Assembly (NCBI RefSeq): GCF_002443255.2
Contig: NW_019211455.1
Coordinates: 5,935,909-5,999,908 of the forward strand
From: Varroa destructor
Lineage: Eukaryota > Arthropoda > Arachnida > Mesostigmata > Varroidae
DNA length: 64,000 nt
Direction: 5' to 3'
Both the position numbers and the translations under genes were made by a program. The notes below the pieces were generated by a model. The model saw nothing but the letters and a program-made list of their open reading frames with translations, did not search any database and was not told the origin of the DNA. Each line of letters opens with the position of its first letter. Within the stretch, counting starts at the first letter, position 1. Shown one piece after another: positions 41,930 to 53,707 of the stretch.

Positions 41930-43400
41930 ATCTCTTTAAATTCGTCGATGATATCCATGGCCACCATTTTGTCCTCGAACAAAATCGTCGTCATTCTCAT
42001 TATATCTTCATGCTCGCCTTACCACGTCAAAGGTTTTAATTTAGTCAAGCTCTTATAGGCTCGCTATTCTGGTTGATAATACGGCATAGTATTGTCTATA
42101 ATACACTAGCCCATAACACTTACCTAATATATTAATAGAAAGCTTCGAAATTAACAGGAATCAATGTCTCGGAATTGCTTTTAAGCGATTCTAAATATGC
42201 GCTGTTCTCCGCCCACAATATGGCTAGTAATGAATATTGCATAGAGGTTTGATTATTACGCTACGGTATCTCTTTTCTTACGTATTAGAATGACACATGA
42301 GGCATCTTCGATGATTCAAACTCACGATTTACAATTGGGAAAAGATTAGAGCCTTTTATCTTGATGGATGATTGGTGATTGACGGCATGGGTTTTTACAG
42401 ATAAAATAGGTCGGCATTCACTGAACAATCTCCTCTTGCACACGATGCAGACACAGTAACAATGCGACAGTGCAGTTGTTCATCGAGTGCGCTGTTAATA
42501 TGCCGCCATTGGGTTGAAAGGGCAATTCTTAAGCCTTCAAAATGGCGGAATGGTCTGTATCATAACAAAAACAAAGTTAACTGTCTGTAGGGGGCGCCGA
42601 TGCCGCGAACGAATCCGCATCGATGGTAGTTATCAAAATTTGCAGATGGAATGGAACTGCTATTTATATTTGTACCATAGGGTGGTGGCGAGATAACTTA
42701 CTATACTTCCTATATATATTGTTTACAAGGGAATCATGTACGCTTTTCGTTTGCAAGCGTTTTTTAGTTTGCATCAAATAACTTGAACAAGATATCAAGG
42801 ACTAAGTTAAAAACTTAAGGACAAATTAGATAAATCAAACTTTTCAATGAGCTGCAAAGACAGTAAATCATAGAATGAACAAAACAAGAACATAACATAT
42901 TTGAACGTTATTAAATGTTTTTACCTAAGCAGCTAACATTCGCTCATATCTGGAGCCCCTGGCAAGATGACCCCGAATTGTTAAAGGCCAAGATGACTAG
43001 GTAGGATGACCAGGTAAGAAGGTAACTCTGAAAATCCTAATAATGTATCTCTTCACCAGTGAATATTTACACTAACACAAATAAACGGTTTTAATTAAAA
43101 GAAGTATGGTGTCTACTAATACGTCTCTCATTTAGACAATGAAAATTCATTGCCTCACAAAGTGCGTGCTGACATCCGCGGACAGAATGGTCGTCTTGTT
43201 TTGCCTCCAGATCTTTCCACCCTTCGTTGTTCATAGCATCTACTGTATGAAATATTGTTTTTACAATTACCAATAAACTGAGAGGCGACCAATCAAATCA
43301 TGCATAGAGTTGTTCAATCAACAGGGAAGCCTAAGGATACACACTTAACACTGCTATATGCTGTTATATATGTGTGTAAATTTAAGACTCCCTTCAGAAC
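41930..43400. other. Upstream region of RacGAP1, no gene seen
   Basis: No coding segment could be linked to a family. The RacGAP1 promoter and non-coding first exon should lie here. Two ATGGCGG motifs are present, one on each strand near 42500-42550; the one at about 42502-42510 read on the minus strand, AATGGCGGC, resembles a YY1-type promoter element. This is only suggestive. Confidence 0.35.
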
Positions 43401-43410
43401 AGTTGATTTT

Positions 43411-43574
43411 ACCCTTTATGTTTCAAGTTTTACGTCCGGTATCGCCGTCAAGCACTACATCACACAGACGGCTCCCAGCACGAAACAACATCTGTCTACG
43501 CCCGGGTTCGAACGTAGACCACAACGTGTCCCTAAAAGATTAGCAGACAAATACGTTACCCACAAAGCTCACTG
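43411..43574 (-). mobile_element. tRNA-derived SINE, copy B
   Basis: A reverse-oriented relative of the element at 30417-30580, about the same length (164 bases). Read on the minus strand it has a tRNA-like head with the anticodon-loop-like CTGCTAATC typical of tRNA-Ser(GCT). The B-box-like sequence is CGTTCGAACCC. The tail is shared with copy A (TGGGAGCC, GATACCGGACGT, GAAACATA). Divergence between the copies suggests both are old insertions. Confidence 0.75.
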
Positions 43575-46340
43575 ATTTTACCCCAGCTAGATCAAGCTAG
43601 AAAGCCGCATTCAATTAGTGTATTAAAGAAGGGTATCGTTATTGTATTGAAAAGTTGAATAAGTCCTGCGTTCGCACCTTCTACAAAAGCTGCTGTTCAT
43701 GACTCACGGGTGCTTGTGAATTCATGTTGTTAGCCTCCCGGGCCATCCAAACGAGTCTTCAACGTACGCCGGATTTACGTAAATGGTGACTATGTAAGCT
43801 CGTGTAGTAACTTGTCCCAAGGATAGCATCGACCTTATCCGACAGGGCAGATGGTCCTTGCACAGATGTATATTACTTTAACAAAATAATTTATTTACAG
43901 ATTGAGATTACTTCGGTTTTTCTCCATTATTTCTAAACATGCACAATAGGGAACGTGTTCTTGTACTTGCTGTATAAGCACACATCCGCATCTATGATAC
44001 TATTTGATTTTCTAAATGTTCCATCAGGCCAAGGAGGTTTTTAGAAGGCGTGCGGTTGGTCCTCAGGCTACTTCTAAATGTTCAATGCATTTTGTTCTTT
44101 CCTAACAATACACCGCTCGTTGCAAACGCATCGCTTTCGTTTAGACAATATGACGTATTAGATAGGAAGCGATCTCCATGGTGTCTGTTGAAACTAGGAA
44201 ACACAGCCTCCCTTAAAATGAGAAAAATCAGGATATTTTTGTCGATATAGAGTATCCAAAAGTTTTGTAAATTTTATATGGCCGCTATTCGCCTACTGCA
44301 CCCTTTGCTATGGTTACAAAGTTCTGTAAAACATTCCAAACCAGGGGTCGGCTGAGAAAAAACACATGCGGAAATTTGATGGAAAAGGCATAGGTTCAGG
44401 CTAAGCCCCCTCTAGCGCAGCGTGTGTATTTTTAGCATGTGGAACATCACCCATATCTTTCAAAGGTAAGCTTCAAAACGCTTTTTTGACAACTTTATCC
44501 TTACTTTGATAGCCGGAATTAAAATCTCTGTAATATTCCAATGGAATGCTACACGCATGGAGCTCGTGACACTACAACATGTAATGAGATAACAAGGATC
44601 GACGAAGTACACAACCTCGTTTGTTTTTGAGTCGCATTAGCAAAAATGTCTTCTGCTCTCCACGGCGTTGCCTGTAGAATGCTATATGCATTTTTAAAGC
44701 AGAGGTTATGAAAAATGGCATTCTTCTAACAACCGCGATTTGGTACTACCATTCGTACATTTAGCGTCCATTAAGATGACAAATTCTATCTGGAGAGCAA
44801 CATTGATACATAAGTGCAGACATCAAAAGGAAGTTCTAGGAACCCGATAGTAGCCAGCGAGCGCAGAGTAACGCGGGCGGTAAAAAGCGTATTTCGTATA
44901 CGCGAACTGTGAATGGCGAAGATAACGACTCCTCATAGTTATTAAGGAACAAATGCTTTTGTTATCATTATTATTACGGCAATCTTTCATCGTCGAACAT
45001 TCTTATCGAAAATACACGCCCGGGACGATTGTCATCGAGTTCAAATTACGACCAAATATTTATTTTATGTAAGTTGAAAAAATTACTGCGGATCAATTAT
45101 AACGTTAAAATTTACTTTGACGCTAGAGACATACCGCAAAAAACATGATTCAAGTTACACACCCTTCAGATCTTACGTCAAGCACACGGCAAACGAATAA
45201 AGCAGGATCTTCAAGAAGCGAAGATGCATCCCGTACACCTAATCTGAACCTGATAACTATCTAATTTTCGTTCTGTTTAACTATCGTTTATCAGCTATTC
45301 TGCCTCGAGCGCAAAGCGCAACCATAAAACAGTGTTTAAATCGTGGGTAATGTTGCAGATGTATCTAAGACTGTTAATTGAAGCGTCAAGCTAAAGAATA
45401 ATTGCGGACCTGATGAATGTAAACGAATATATATACTAAGACAAGAAGATAGTATATCCTGGAAGATTAACTGATAGGGATAATTGCTCGAAAAGGTTTT
45501 TAGCAGCGGATCTACTGAATTGTGTACATAAGATCGTATAGTTAACACTGCGTTATAAGGTAACCATAGACAATTATCGTAATCGACGCAATGTAACTAT
45601 AGTGAATTTTGAACTTTTCCTCTCCATTCGGTAAAGACATGGCTATATCTTTTATACAGTAGGACATGATTGACGACTCAAAAACAAGTGTCAAACGATA
45701 GCTGTACAAATGCACATATTAGGTTAGGAATGGAAGACATCTCAGTAACACTAGAGTAAGGTTAAGAGATGTTATCGGAGCCGTCGATCTCGGCGTTTTC
45801 TTACCGACTGTGTTGCAGCCCTCCATCTAATAGAGATAACAACCGCGTAAGGATGACTTTTCTTGATACGCTTACCATACGGCAAAGATAGTCACGGAGA
45901 TCTCTCCGTTATTACGTTACGATCTACTGAAAAAGAAGAATCACGTAAATTCTTTAGACGCATAATACCTTTATTTTTGGCCGTAATTTACGAAAATAAA
46001 GATTATATTACATTGGGAAAGCTTGATATTTTTGTAGTGTTACTTTAATCGCTTAGAACCTGAGCCATATATTTATCTACTATCCCTTTTTATTAGAAAA
46101 TATATGCATTCATATAGGAGTTTGTCATGTGACAGTGGATAGATATATCCCGTTTGGCACCATCGCATACATTTTATAATCCTTTTTTTCATCATCTTGT
46201 AAAAAGGAAAGGCCTATCCGAGCCTCATTCGTCGCCATGGTAAAGCGTCATTGAGCTTATCGGAATTCTGCATTGTACATCGTTAACAAAAACACACCAT
46301 CACCATCATTCAACAGATCGGCAAAAATCTTACGATATTT
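43575..46340. other. Intergenic stretch without recognisable genes
   Basis: AT-rich DNA between the SINE and the end of ALDH6A1. Open frames are short and without family resemblance. TTTATT at 46089-46094 is AATAAA on the minus strand and is a plausible poly(A) signal for ALDH6A1, about 250 bases past its stop. Confidence 0.5.
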
Positions 46341-46346
46341 GCACCA

Positions 46347-47924
46347 TTAACGCATAATAGGCATGGCTACGGCAGCCTTTGTTGATGATGAGTCCTGGGT
46401 CCTCCACAACTGAGTGACGGTCTTCCATTGCGTGTAGAAATTGAGACCAGCCTTGCCATAGAAATTGGCATCACCAAGAAATGAGCCACGAGAACCGGTA
46501 AACGAAAACATCGGCAAGGGCACTGGAATTGGCACGTTAATTCCAACTTGACCACAGTCAGCTTCAAAGGTAAACTTACGCGCCGTAGCACCGTTTGTTG
46601 TAAAGATAGCCGTCCCATTGCCGTACAGGTTGTTGTTGATGATCTCGATGGCCTGGTCGAGTGTGTCAACCTCAGTGGAAATAAGAACCGGACCGAAAAT
46701 TTCCTCGCGATAACAGCGCATTGACGGCGTGAAGCCATGAAGAAGTGTGGGTCCTATGAAGTTTCCCTTCTCAAAGCCTTTTACCACAATGTCACGTCCG
46801 TCTAGAAGAAGCTTACAGCCCTCCTTGACGCCTGACTCGATCAGCTCATGGATGCGGTTTTTGCTCTCCACGCTGATCACGGGACCAAAGTCGGCTCCCG
46901 GCACATGACCTGCATTGACTTTCAATTTTTTAGCACGCTCAATTAAGTCCGGAACCCATTCACGAGCTTCGCCCACGAAGATCGCCGTTGACAACGCCAT
47001 ACAACGCTGTCCGGCAGCTCCAAACGCAGCGCCGACCAGCTGATTGAGAGTATGTTCCTTATTTGCGTCAGGCATAATTACTCCGTGGTTCTTCGCTCCC
47101 ATATTGCACTGCATACGTTTTCCGTTCTTTGCACCCTCCTCGTAAATGTACTTTCCGGCCGTATCTGCACCTACAAATGAGATCGCTTTGATGTAAGGGT
47201 TTTGGCAAATGAAACGGACCGAGTCCCGAGTTCCGTGGATAACATTGACGACGCCATCAGGAACTCCGGCTTCTTGAAGGAGCTCCATGAGAATCATCGT
47301 AGCACCAGGGTCCTTTTCGGACGGTTTAAGGATCATTGTGTTGCCCGATACAATCGCCATTGGAAACATCCAAAGCGGTACCATGGCGGGGAAATTAAAA
47401 GGGCAAATACCTGCTGTTACACCAAGGGGCAGTCGATAGCTGAGGATATCCATATCCTTTGTGACTTGATTTGTTGTTTCTCCCATCAGCAGGGAACTGG
47501 CGCTGCACGCGTGTTCCACAACTTGTTGTCCTCGAAAAACGTCACCTTCTGCATCAGTTAAAGTTTTACCCTGTTCTGTTGTGATGCTCTCAGCTAACCT
47601 TTTTGTGTTAGCCTTAATCAGATTCTGAAGGCGAAACATATACTGCTGTCTAGTTAAGAGGGATGTGTTTTTCCAGGTCTGGAAGGCGTTCCTACAACTA
47701 TCAACCGCAGCGTTCATCTCATCCTGGGTGGAGCAAGGTACCCGCGTAACAATCTCGTTAGTAGCAGGATTCTTAAGATCTACCCATTCCTTCGTTTTTG
47801 AATCGACGAATTTGCCGTGAATAAACATTTTGGTGGTTGGGGCATTAGATGAACAGAAACGAGCCTGCATGCTGATCGCATGTCGCAGGCCGCGTAGAGT
47901 GGGTGATGGATGAAACGCTGCCAT
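46347..47924 (-). CDS. Aldh6a1: Methylmalonate-semialdehyde dehydrogenase (acylating), mitochondrial
   Basis: An uninterrupted 525-aa frame (human about 535 aa) of the ALDH6 family. The enzyme oxidises methylmalonate and malonate semialdehydes to propionyl-CoA and acetyl-CoA with NAD and CoA, in valine and thymine breakdown in the mitochondrial matrix. Residues 1 to about 28 are Arg/Ser-rich with no acidic residue, as expected for a targeting presequence. Visible motifs are [14 protein letters not shown] (about 175-188, oxyanion Asn177), KPSEKDPGA (200-208), [15 protein letters not shown] (273-287, with Asn where most ALDHs have the general-base Glu, as in this family), and the catalytic cysteine in [13 protein letters not shown] (Cys308). 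The start is the ATG in the conserved frame, four bases after a good acceptor (gtgcttacag), so an intron in the 5'UTR is likely. The whole coding region is one exon, unlike vertebrate ALDH6A1 genes with many introns. The frame is intact. Confidence 0.97.
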   Translation of the reverse strand: MAAFHPSPTLRGLRHAISMQARFCSSNAPTTKMFIHGKFVDSKTKEWVDLKNPATNEIVTRVPCSTQDEMNAAVDSCRNAFQTWKNTSLLTRQQYMFRLQNLIKANTKRLAESITTEQGKTLTDAEGDVFRGQQVVEHACSASSLLMGETTNQVTKDMDILSYRLPLGVTAGICPFNFPAMVPLWMFPMAIVSGNTMILKPSEKDPGATMILMELLQEAGVPDGVVNVIHGTRDSVRFICQNPYIKAISFVGADTAGKYIYEEGAKNGKRMQCNMGAKNHGVIMPDANKEHTLNQLVGAAFGAAGQRCMALSTAIFVGEAREWVPDLIERAKKLKVNAGHVPGADFGPVISVESKNRIHELIESGVKEGCKLLLDGRDIVVKGFEKGNFIGPTLLHGFTPSMRCYREEIFGPVLISTEVDTLDQAIEIINNNLYGNGTAIFTTNGATARKFTFEADCGQVGINVPIPVPLPMFSFTGSRGSFLGDANFYGKAGLNFYTQWKTVTQLWRTQDSSSTKAAVAMPIMR

Positions 47925-47927
47925 TTC

Positions 47928-50797
47928 TCTGTAAGCACAAACAATTATACTGGGTTAATTTGATGTCTCAATTTGCCAAGCCTCCTATGAGCGCAGATCG
48001 TTACCGTTATGACCTGGTGGTTTGGTTGCCAAGCGGTTGCTGATCATGAGCACTACAGTTGTCCTAAGGTACTGTTTTAATATACAATGTAACCGCTCGC
48101 CGATTAATTCGTCGGATCGACGCATTACCTAAGTGACTAGCAATTTATTCGGCTTCAACATTTGACATTAATTTCGCATACGATCGTAGCAGTAAAGACT
48201 CAAGTGATTTTACCTGAGCTGTCATCATTACCGCGGGGTTGGCATTTTATCGCGTTTGATCAAAATTAGCTAACAGATTTATATACGAGTGTTACAGGCG
48301 TTACGTACCAATGATCGTTATGTAAGGACTAAACGTTGCTCGAATATATAGCGTTTATGCCGTTAAGTACTAGTGCGTCATCATCATTACTGGCTTGGTG
48401 ATATGTCGTCGAAGACGAGAGGCTAGTTCATTCAAGGATAGACAATGTAATCAGCCAAGTTGGAGACTAACTGGCTCGTTTCTCGTGTTGTGAGAATCGT
48501 TACCGAAACTACGTTTTTTTGTTTAACTCGACGGTTGTAGAGGTGTGTGGGCGTGTGCGTCAGCTAACAGGTCAAAGCTTCAATTAGAGGATACTGAGCA
48601 GGCGTCAACGATGGCTTGAGAATGCTGAGAATAATCTCATCAGCTTGCTACGATGCATCTTGGACGATTGTTTATTGGAAATTATCCCGCGCCTGAAAAA
48701 TTGACAAGAGCTGCTTCAGAACGCGGACGGCTCTAGGCCGCATGCTGGGACACATACCAGGTATTACCACCTGTCACAATAATCCACACAATCCGAGCTT
48801 TCGCTCAGCATTGTTATTTCAGCAGAAAGTAATTGAAAATGGTACTGGTTCTGGTGCATTGTCACTACAATACACGCGCATGGTGTGGTTTTGCTGGCTA
48901 CGCCTCGCAGCGAAGAAAATATCCTTAACGATATGTGACACATTGTTGTTCCTAACCTTCACCTGCACATACATCATCTTTCATGAATCCAATCTGTTGT
49001 TAGACCTCACCTGCATATGAGCTTTGTGCCATAAGCTGCGTACCCCAACAATAATTAAAACTGACTAATAACCAATTAAGATGCTAGCACATCATTTCAG
49101 TACGTTTGCCATTTACGAATGGTAGTACATAAAACGCGCAAGCTGCTAATAAATTTTCTTTTCCTTAGGTTTCATTAAAGTTAAAAAATCCCAGAACGTT
49201 ATAGTCCACAAAGCATGCTTGATATTGATGCATCTAGTGAAAACGTCTACAGCTAGAAATTAGCGGTTGTTTTATGATGACTTCTAGTCTACTCTCTGTC
49301 GCTGACGTTATCACGGTGAACTGCACTCAGATGGTCAGCCCCGAAACAGCCTGTGATGCCTCCCATGGCACTGAATTGCCGCAGTCTCGCAAGAGCGGTA
49401 CTTCGCCTGCTTAACAAGTGGTTTGTTCAACTGAAAGGCACGACCGATTGGTCGTATTCAGTCCGCTTTGCGGTGGATTCGCCTTGAGGGATCGGCATTG
49501 TTGTCGCGCATGCTATCAACTTGCCAGTGTAAACATACGATATAAAGACGCAGCTTTTACCGAATCGAGTATAATATTTAAGGGCCCTTATTGCCTAAAT
49601 GTGCGAAACTGGGCTATTTGCAGCATATGTGAACTCATGGAGAAAAATATACTTCATTAAACTGTGCTGTATGATACTTAAAAAAAACCACCACCAAGTG
49701 TGGACCCACATAATACAAACCTAACTAATTTCTACGTGATCATTTTATCGAAAAGAATTCATATACCATGCTTCTTTCTCTGTGCTCAATAATGTTTACT
49801 GATCAAGTATTTCGGCCATTAAATACCGGTTTGAAAGCCATCGACTATGGCAGGGACGATGACCTGCATTTTTGTTCATTGCTATTATGTTTTTTATTTA
49901 ATATTTATCGAGGATTATATAATGTTTCTGCTGTAGCTTGCCGAATCGATATTTTGCATTTGAAAGCATAAGTATTTCGTTTTAAATGTAGTACCTGTTC
50001 TTACCGCTAAGTAATTTTTAAGACATTAGTGGAAATAAACTACCTAATAAATCTGTTTACACTGCACATGAATTACATCAGTATTAAGTTTGCTTGTCCG
50101 TAATACTCAACTATACGATTATTTGCAGCTAGCGTATCACACTACAATGACGAAGATCGACCCTGCAACAATTTCTAGATTGATTTCTTTTTGACGTGTC
50201 TCGTGTCGTTCATACCTTGAAGCTGCCGTCCGTCTGTTCTGTCACGTAGTTATCTGTCGAATGAATGAGTCGATAGGCACTGCCGGTGACCGACTCCCGT
50301 TTCGTGCAGTTTTCGTTAGGAAGAGAAGAAGTCGGGGTCGTTTTAACTACTCGGGCAGTCTTCAGCGATCTAATTGCCAGCGCAGAAACTGTTGCTGGTT
50401 CAATTCCCGTAAAATTGATGATTCAAATCACGTAAAACTACAACGCTTGTAGCGCCATCTGTGACAGTCTGCGAAAGCTGACCGGTGAAAACTTCACCTT
50501 GCTTTAAGTTCCAGCATCATGCGGATCCAGACATCTATTTAAAAGATTCGCATACTCCTTTCTTTCAAGACAAACTGCGATTCTGTAATTGACTCAAAAT
50601 AGAGTATCTCGTATAAGAACTGCGTTCATAATTTATACTCGTGACTTGTAACATGTTAGTAAACAGTGCTTAGAGCAGACAACTTATGTGGACATATTCG
50701 CTTAAGCCGTATGCGCTGAGAGCCAATCAATGTAGAACCGTGCGCGACAGTGTTCCCTATAGATTAGGTCTACATTTTCATTTATTTAATTATAGCG
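47928..50797. promoter_or_regulatory. Shared upstream region of ALDH6A1 and MRPL52
   Basis: The two genes point away from each other across about 2.9 kb. The acceptor at 47929-47930 on the minus strand implies that the ALDH6A1 promoter and first, non-coding exon lie further right in this interval. No TATA box or other promoter element could be placed with confidence. Open frames here are short and unrelated to known families. A B-box-like GGTTCAATTCC lies near 50397-50407, but no convincing tRNA gene surrounds it. Confidence 0.35.
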
Positions 50798-51840
50798 ATG
50801 CATAGTTTAATTCAACGTTTTGCTGTGCCAACTTGCGAGCTTGGCCTCATTACTGCCCGAAGTATACACACAACGTCGGCTGTGTTTGCGGGAGCACGAT
50901 TCCGTGAAAGCAAGGGTCAGCCGAGGCACGTCAATATGACCAGGTAACTAAAAGTTAGTCGACTTAGTTGCGTACGTCTGAACAAAGTTGACGTGGACTA
51001 AAAGTGATTTACAGAGTTACATACTTACGTGCGAACTATCAACTGTTTAAATAACAGGAAAAATTTCGATTGGCAAAGTATTGGGAGTTAATTATGAAGA
51101 CAACGTCTACTCGTAGTGAGTATTTCGTGACCTAGAAAATAAGAAAAAAAGAAAGCGGGAAAGAGTCGGCAATCGAAATGATGAGGTTAGTTAGCTGTTT
51201 GGGGAATGAACATTTCAACAACTTGTTTCTCCTTAGTATTTAAATGCCGCTTTTGGTCTCACTAGAAAGTTTATTACTTTAATATTATAATCATATGAAA
51301 CGAATTCAGATATATCGCATTCGACGTTGCTTTGTTTTTTTTTAACTAGCAGTACTTTCCACAGTTACCCGCGTGCCAACTGCGGTTTAGTAAGTTATCA
51401 TGCCTTAATGATTACCAATCTTTACCAGCATTACATTAATCGAACCATGGTACGATATGAAAATCTGATTGATTTAAGGCGCGAAAATTTCAACTGTGCT
51501 ACTCTACTTTTCTTGCATTACAATCCGTTTTTATAGGGAATTTGCTGATGCACCCGATTGGTCCTATCTCGATGGCAGACCAGCGCCATTAGGCTCCGGT
51601 CAACGTAAACGCTACCTTCAGCAAGTGGAATACAACCAAGCTATTCAGAGGATGATTCACGAGGTGGATACAGCTAAGACAGCCGAAGCAGAGCGTATAC
51701 AAAAAATTGCTGAAACCAAGCAGCAGATTATTGCCAACAAACTTCGTCCAAAAGGCAAAGATTTATTTTCTGAAAACAACAAATATGCGTCACAAGCACG
51801 CAAGAGACCGTCATTGTCCCGTCGTGTAGAGAACAATTGA
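50798..51840 (+). CDS. mRpL52: Mitochondrial large-subunit ribosomal protein mL52, two exons
   Basis: Exons 50798-50943 and 51537-51840 join in phase (AG|G) across a 593-base GT-AG intron to give 149 aa; human MRPL52 is slightly shorter. An in-frame TAG at 50765-50767 precedes the ATG. The first 30 residues lack acidic residues apart from Glu14 and contain Arg, Ser and Thr, as expected for mitochondrial targeting. The family core follows the splice: DAPDWSYLDGRPAP (residues about 53-66), then a basic helical region of Gln, Lys and Glu ending in LRPKGKDL, matching the L-K-P-K-G motif near the end of human mL52. The product is a structural part of the mitochondrial 39S ribosomal subunit. AATAAA signals at 51930-51939 mark the likely 3' end. 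The basic tail after LRPKGKDL is longer than in vertebrates. Confidence 0.9.
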
Positions 51841-51929
51841 CGAAAACTGTAATTTACTTTAGCATTGGAAATTAATAATCGTAGAGTCAGCGAATACTAG
51901 GGGACATCCTGACTTCTATAAAAAAAAAA

Positions 51930-51939
51930 AATAAATAAA
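51930..51939 (+). terminator. Overlapping poly(A) signals of MRPL52
   Basis: Two overlapping AATAAA hexamers, about 90 bases after the MRPL52 stop codon and just behind an A run. The position is typical of an animal cleavage/polyadenylation signal. Confidence 0.6.
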
Positions 51940-52937
51940 GATGGTGGTGTGGCTTAATACAAACATTGGCTCTTATGGGTTGTTCGTTTTAGCTGCTAAA
52001 ATGGTATCAAGTAGTTCATATTATTTTTGTAGTATATATACATGGAGAGTTTCTCATTCATATTGACAGAAAGTGCGACTAAAGATAGTATTGTACTGAG
52101 AAATAAAACAGTCTACGGATCAAAATTATTTATTCGACATTTTTGATTAATATGACTAATTATCTTACTACACTGTTTTTCCACCAATTTAGTGTAGTAT
52201 AGTAAATCGACCACTGTTCTATATATGACAGCGCTTGCCTTCTTGCGTAATAATCTACCGAATTATTGCACTTGCCATTATGTCTTACTTTTTCTGAGGC
52301 CATTTGCCGTAGGAACTCTGCTAATATCTACTAAAGTTTAGCTTAGAATCTGTGAACACAAATAATTATTTTGCAACATTGTTACAGAATGCGTGAAAGT
52401 AGATAGACGCCTATTTCTTAGCCTTCACTGTTATATTTGAAATATATGTTTATCATTGGCTCCCAGAAAAAGACTGTTATAAAAACCGAAGTATGCCGAT
52501 AAGTCTCGAAAAGACTTTGTTGATTCGTTTCTATCGAACGATCGTACTGGAGCTTGCATGTATTTTGCGCCCAAACCAATTCGCGGCCAGCATTTTGGCC
52601 AAATTGACGAGCCAAATTTGAATAGAAATAGGGACAGAAGATGATGCATTAGAGAAGTATGTTTTACTTGAAGACTGCTTAAAAAACGAGTTGGAAGTTT
52701 TCCGTTTTCGAAAATGTGATAATAAATACGAGATTTTTTGCATACTGTCAAAATCTTAGAATAATTTATTTACAATTATTTATTTACAATGTTAAATTAA
52801 GAATTTAGGATACTGTCATAGATCGCTGATTGAACGACACTACTACGAACCCATATTTATAAAATTAAATGCATTTGTGTATTTGCTAACTCGCGTGTGA
52901 TAATACAACTAGCTAAGAGAAATTATTGTATCGTTTG

Positions 52938-52939
<2 letters not shown>

Positions 52940-52977
<38 letters not shown>
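52940..52977. repeat. TA dinucleotide microsatellite
   Basis: About 19 uninterrupted TA units, directly abutting an AT-rich inverted repeat. Confidence 0.95.
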
Positions 52978-52980
<3 letters not shown>

Positions 52981-53021
52981 CTATTTTATACATATATATT
53001 ATATGTATATAAAATAGCACT
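52977..53021. repeat. Near-perfect AT-rich inverted repeat (hairpin)
   Basis: The arms AGTGCTATTTTATA (52977-52990) and its exact reverse complement (53008-53021) flank a 17-base spacer that is itself nearly palindromic. It can form a long cruciform or hairpin. It may be a MITE fragment or an expanded-repeat by-product; no longer terminal inverted repeat was seen. It lies in the interval between the converging MRPL52 and NUDT18 genes. Confidence 0.8.
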
Positions 53022-53707
53022 TAATTTTTAACAAATTACGGGACAGTAGGCTATACATTTAACGAAAAATGTGTTATTATCTAACCCCATACCTTATCGT
53101 ATTGTGTACAATGTCAGGTTATGATAATCGATGGATATTACTTTGTGAGTGGTTTGCCAGTGATTTCTAACGATTTCGGTGTTTAGATGCTAATTTGTTA
53201 AAACAAAATTACCCACATATATCTAGTAAAAGATTTTCCTGGCACTATGGAATCTTTGTATAGTTGGTTGGTATCAAAACGCTTGCGACCAGAGATATTA
53301 AAAGAAATTTAGTAATTCATCAATAAAACATACATTAAAGTTAATGTTGAATGATGTTAGACGTTTCAACTAACGTGAGCACGTTGTTCGTGGTGCTCCT
53401 TGGGGCAATTTTGTTGCCGGGACAGGTTTTTGTTTTCGTAGTTGCGATACAAACAAATGAGTGAAGTGTCTTACCTTGAAAAGAGTATCAGACCCTGGTT
53501 CAAAGACACTCGAACCCTAATATACGGCATCCATTCGCAAGGTCAGTATTTGACTACAACGAGAATTTTCTGCTAAAAATGGAAGACCTAGCAGTTCAGC
53601 ATCATCTTGTGGCTCTCTATGTAGTAGAGAGGCCAGCAAGCCGTATGGACTTGTGTGCTTTTATATAGCTATCACTCAGTGTGTTATCACTCGTCTGAGT
53701 GTTTCAA

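Noticed and set aside
41925..42000. A possible upstream coding exon of RacGAP1 (ATG at 42000, reading FEDKMVAMDIIDEF)
   Set aside because: Its only plausible donor (TTTAA|gtattt) gives phase 1, but the next exon must be entered in phase 0, so the join would shift the frame.
50366..50412. A possible Pol III element with B-box GGTTCAATTCC
   Set aside because: The A-box is poor, no tRNA fold is apparent, and it shares no tail with the SINE copies.
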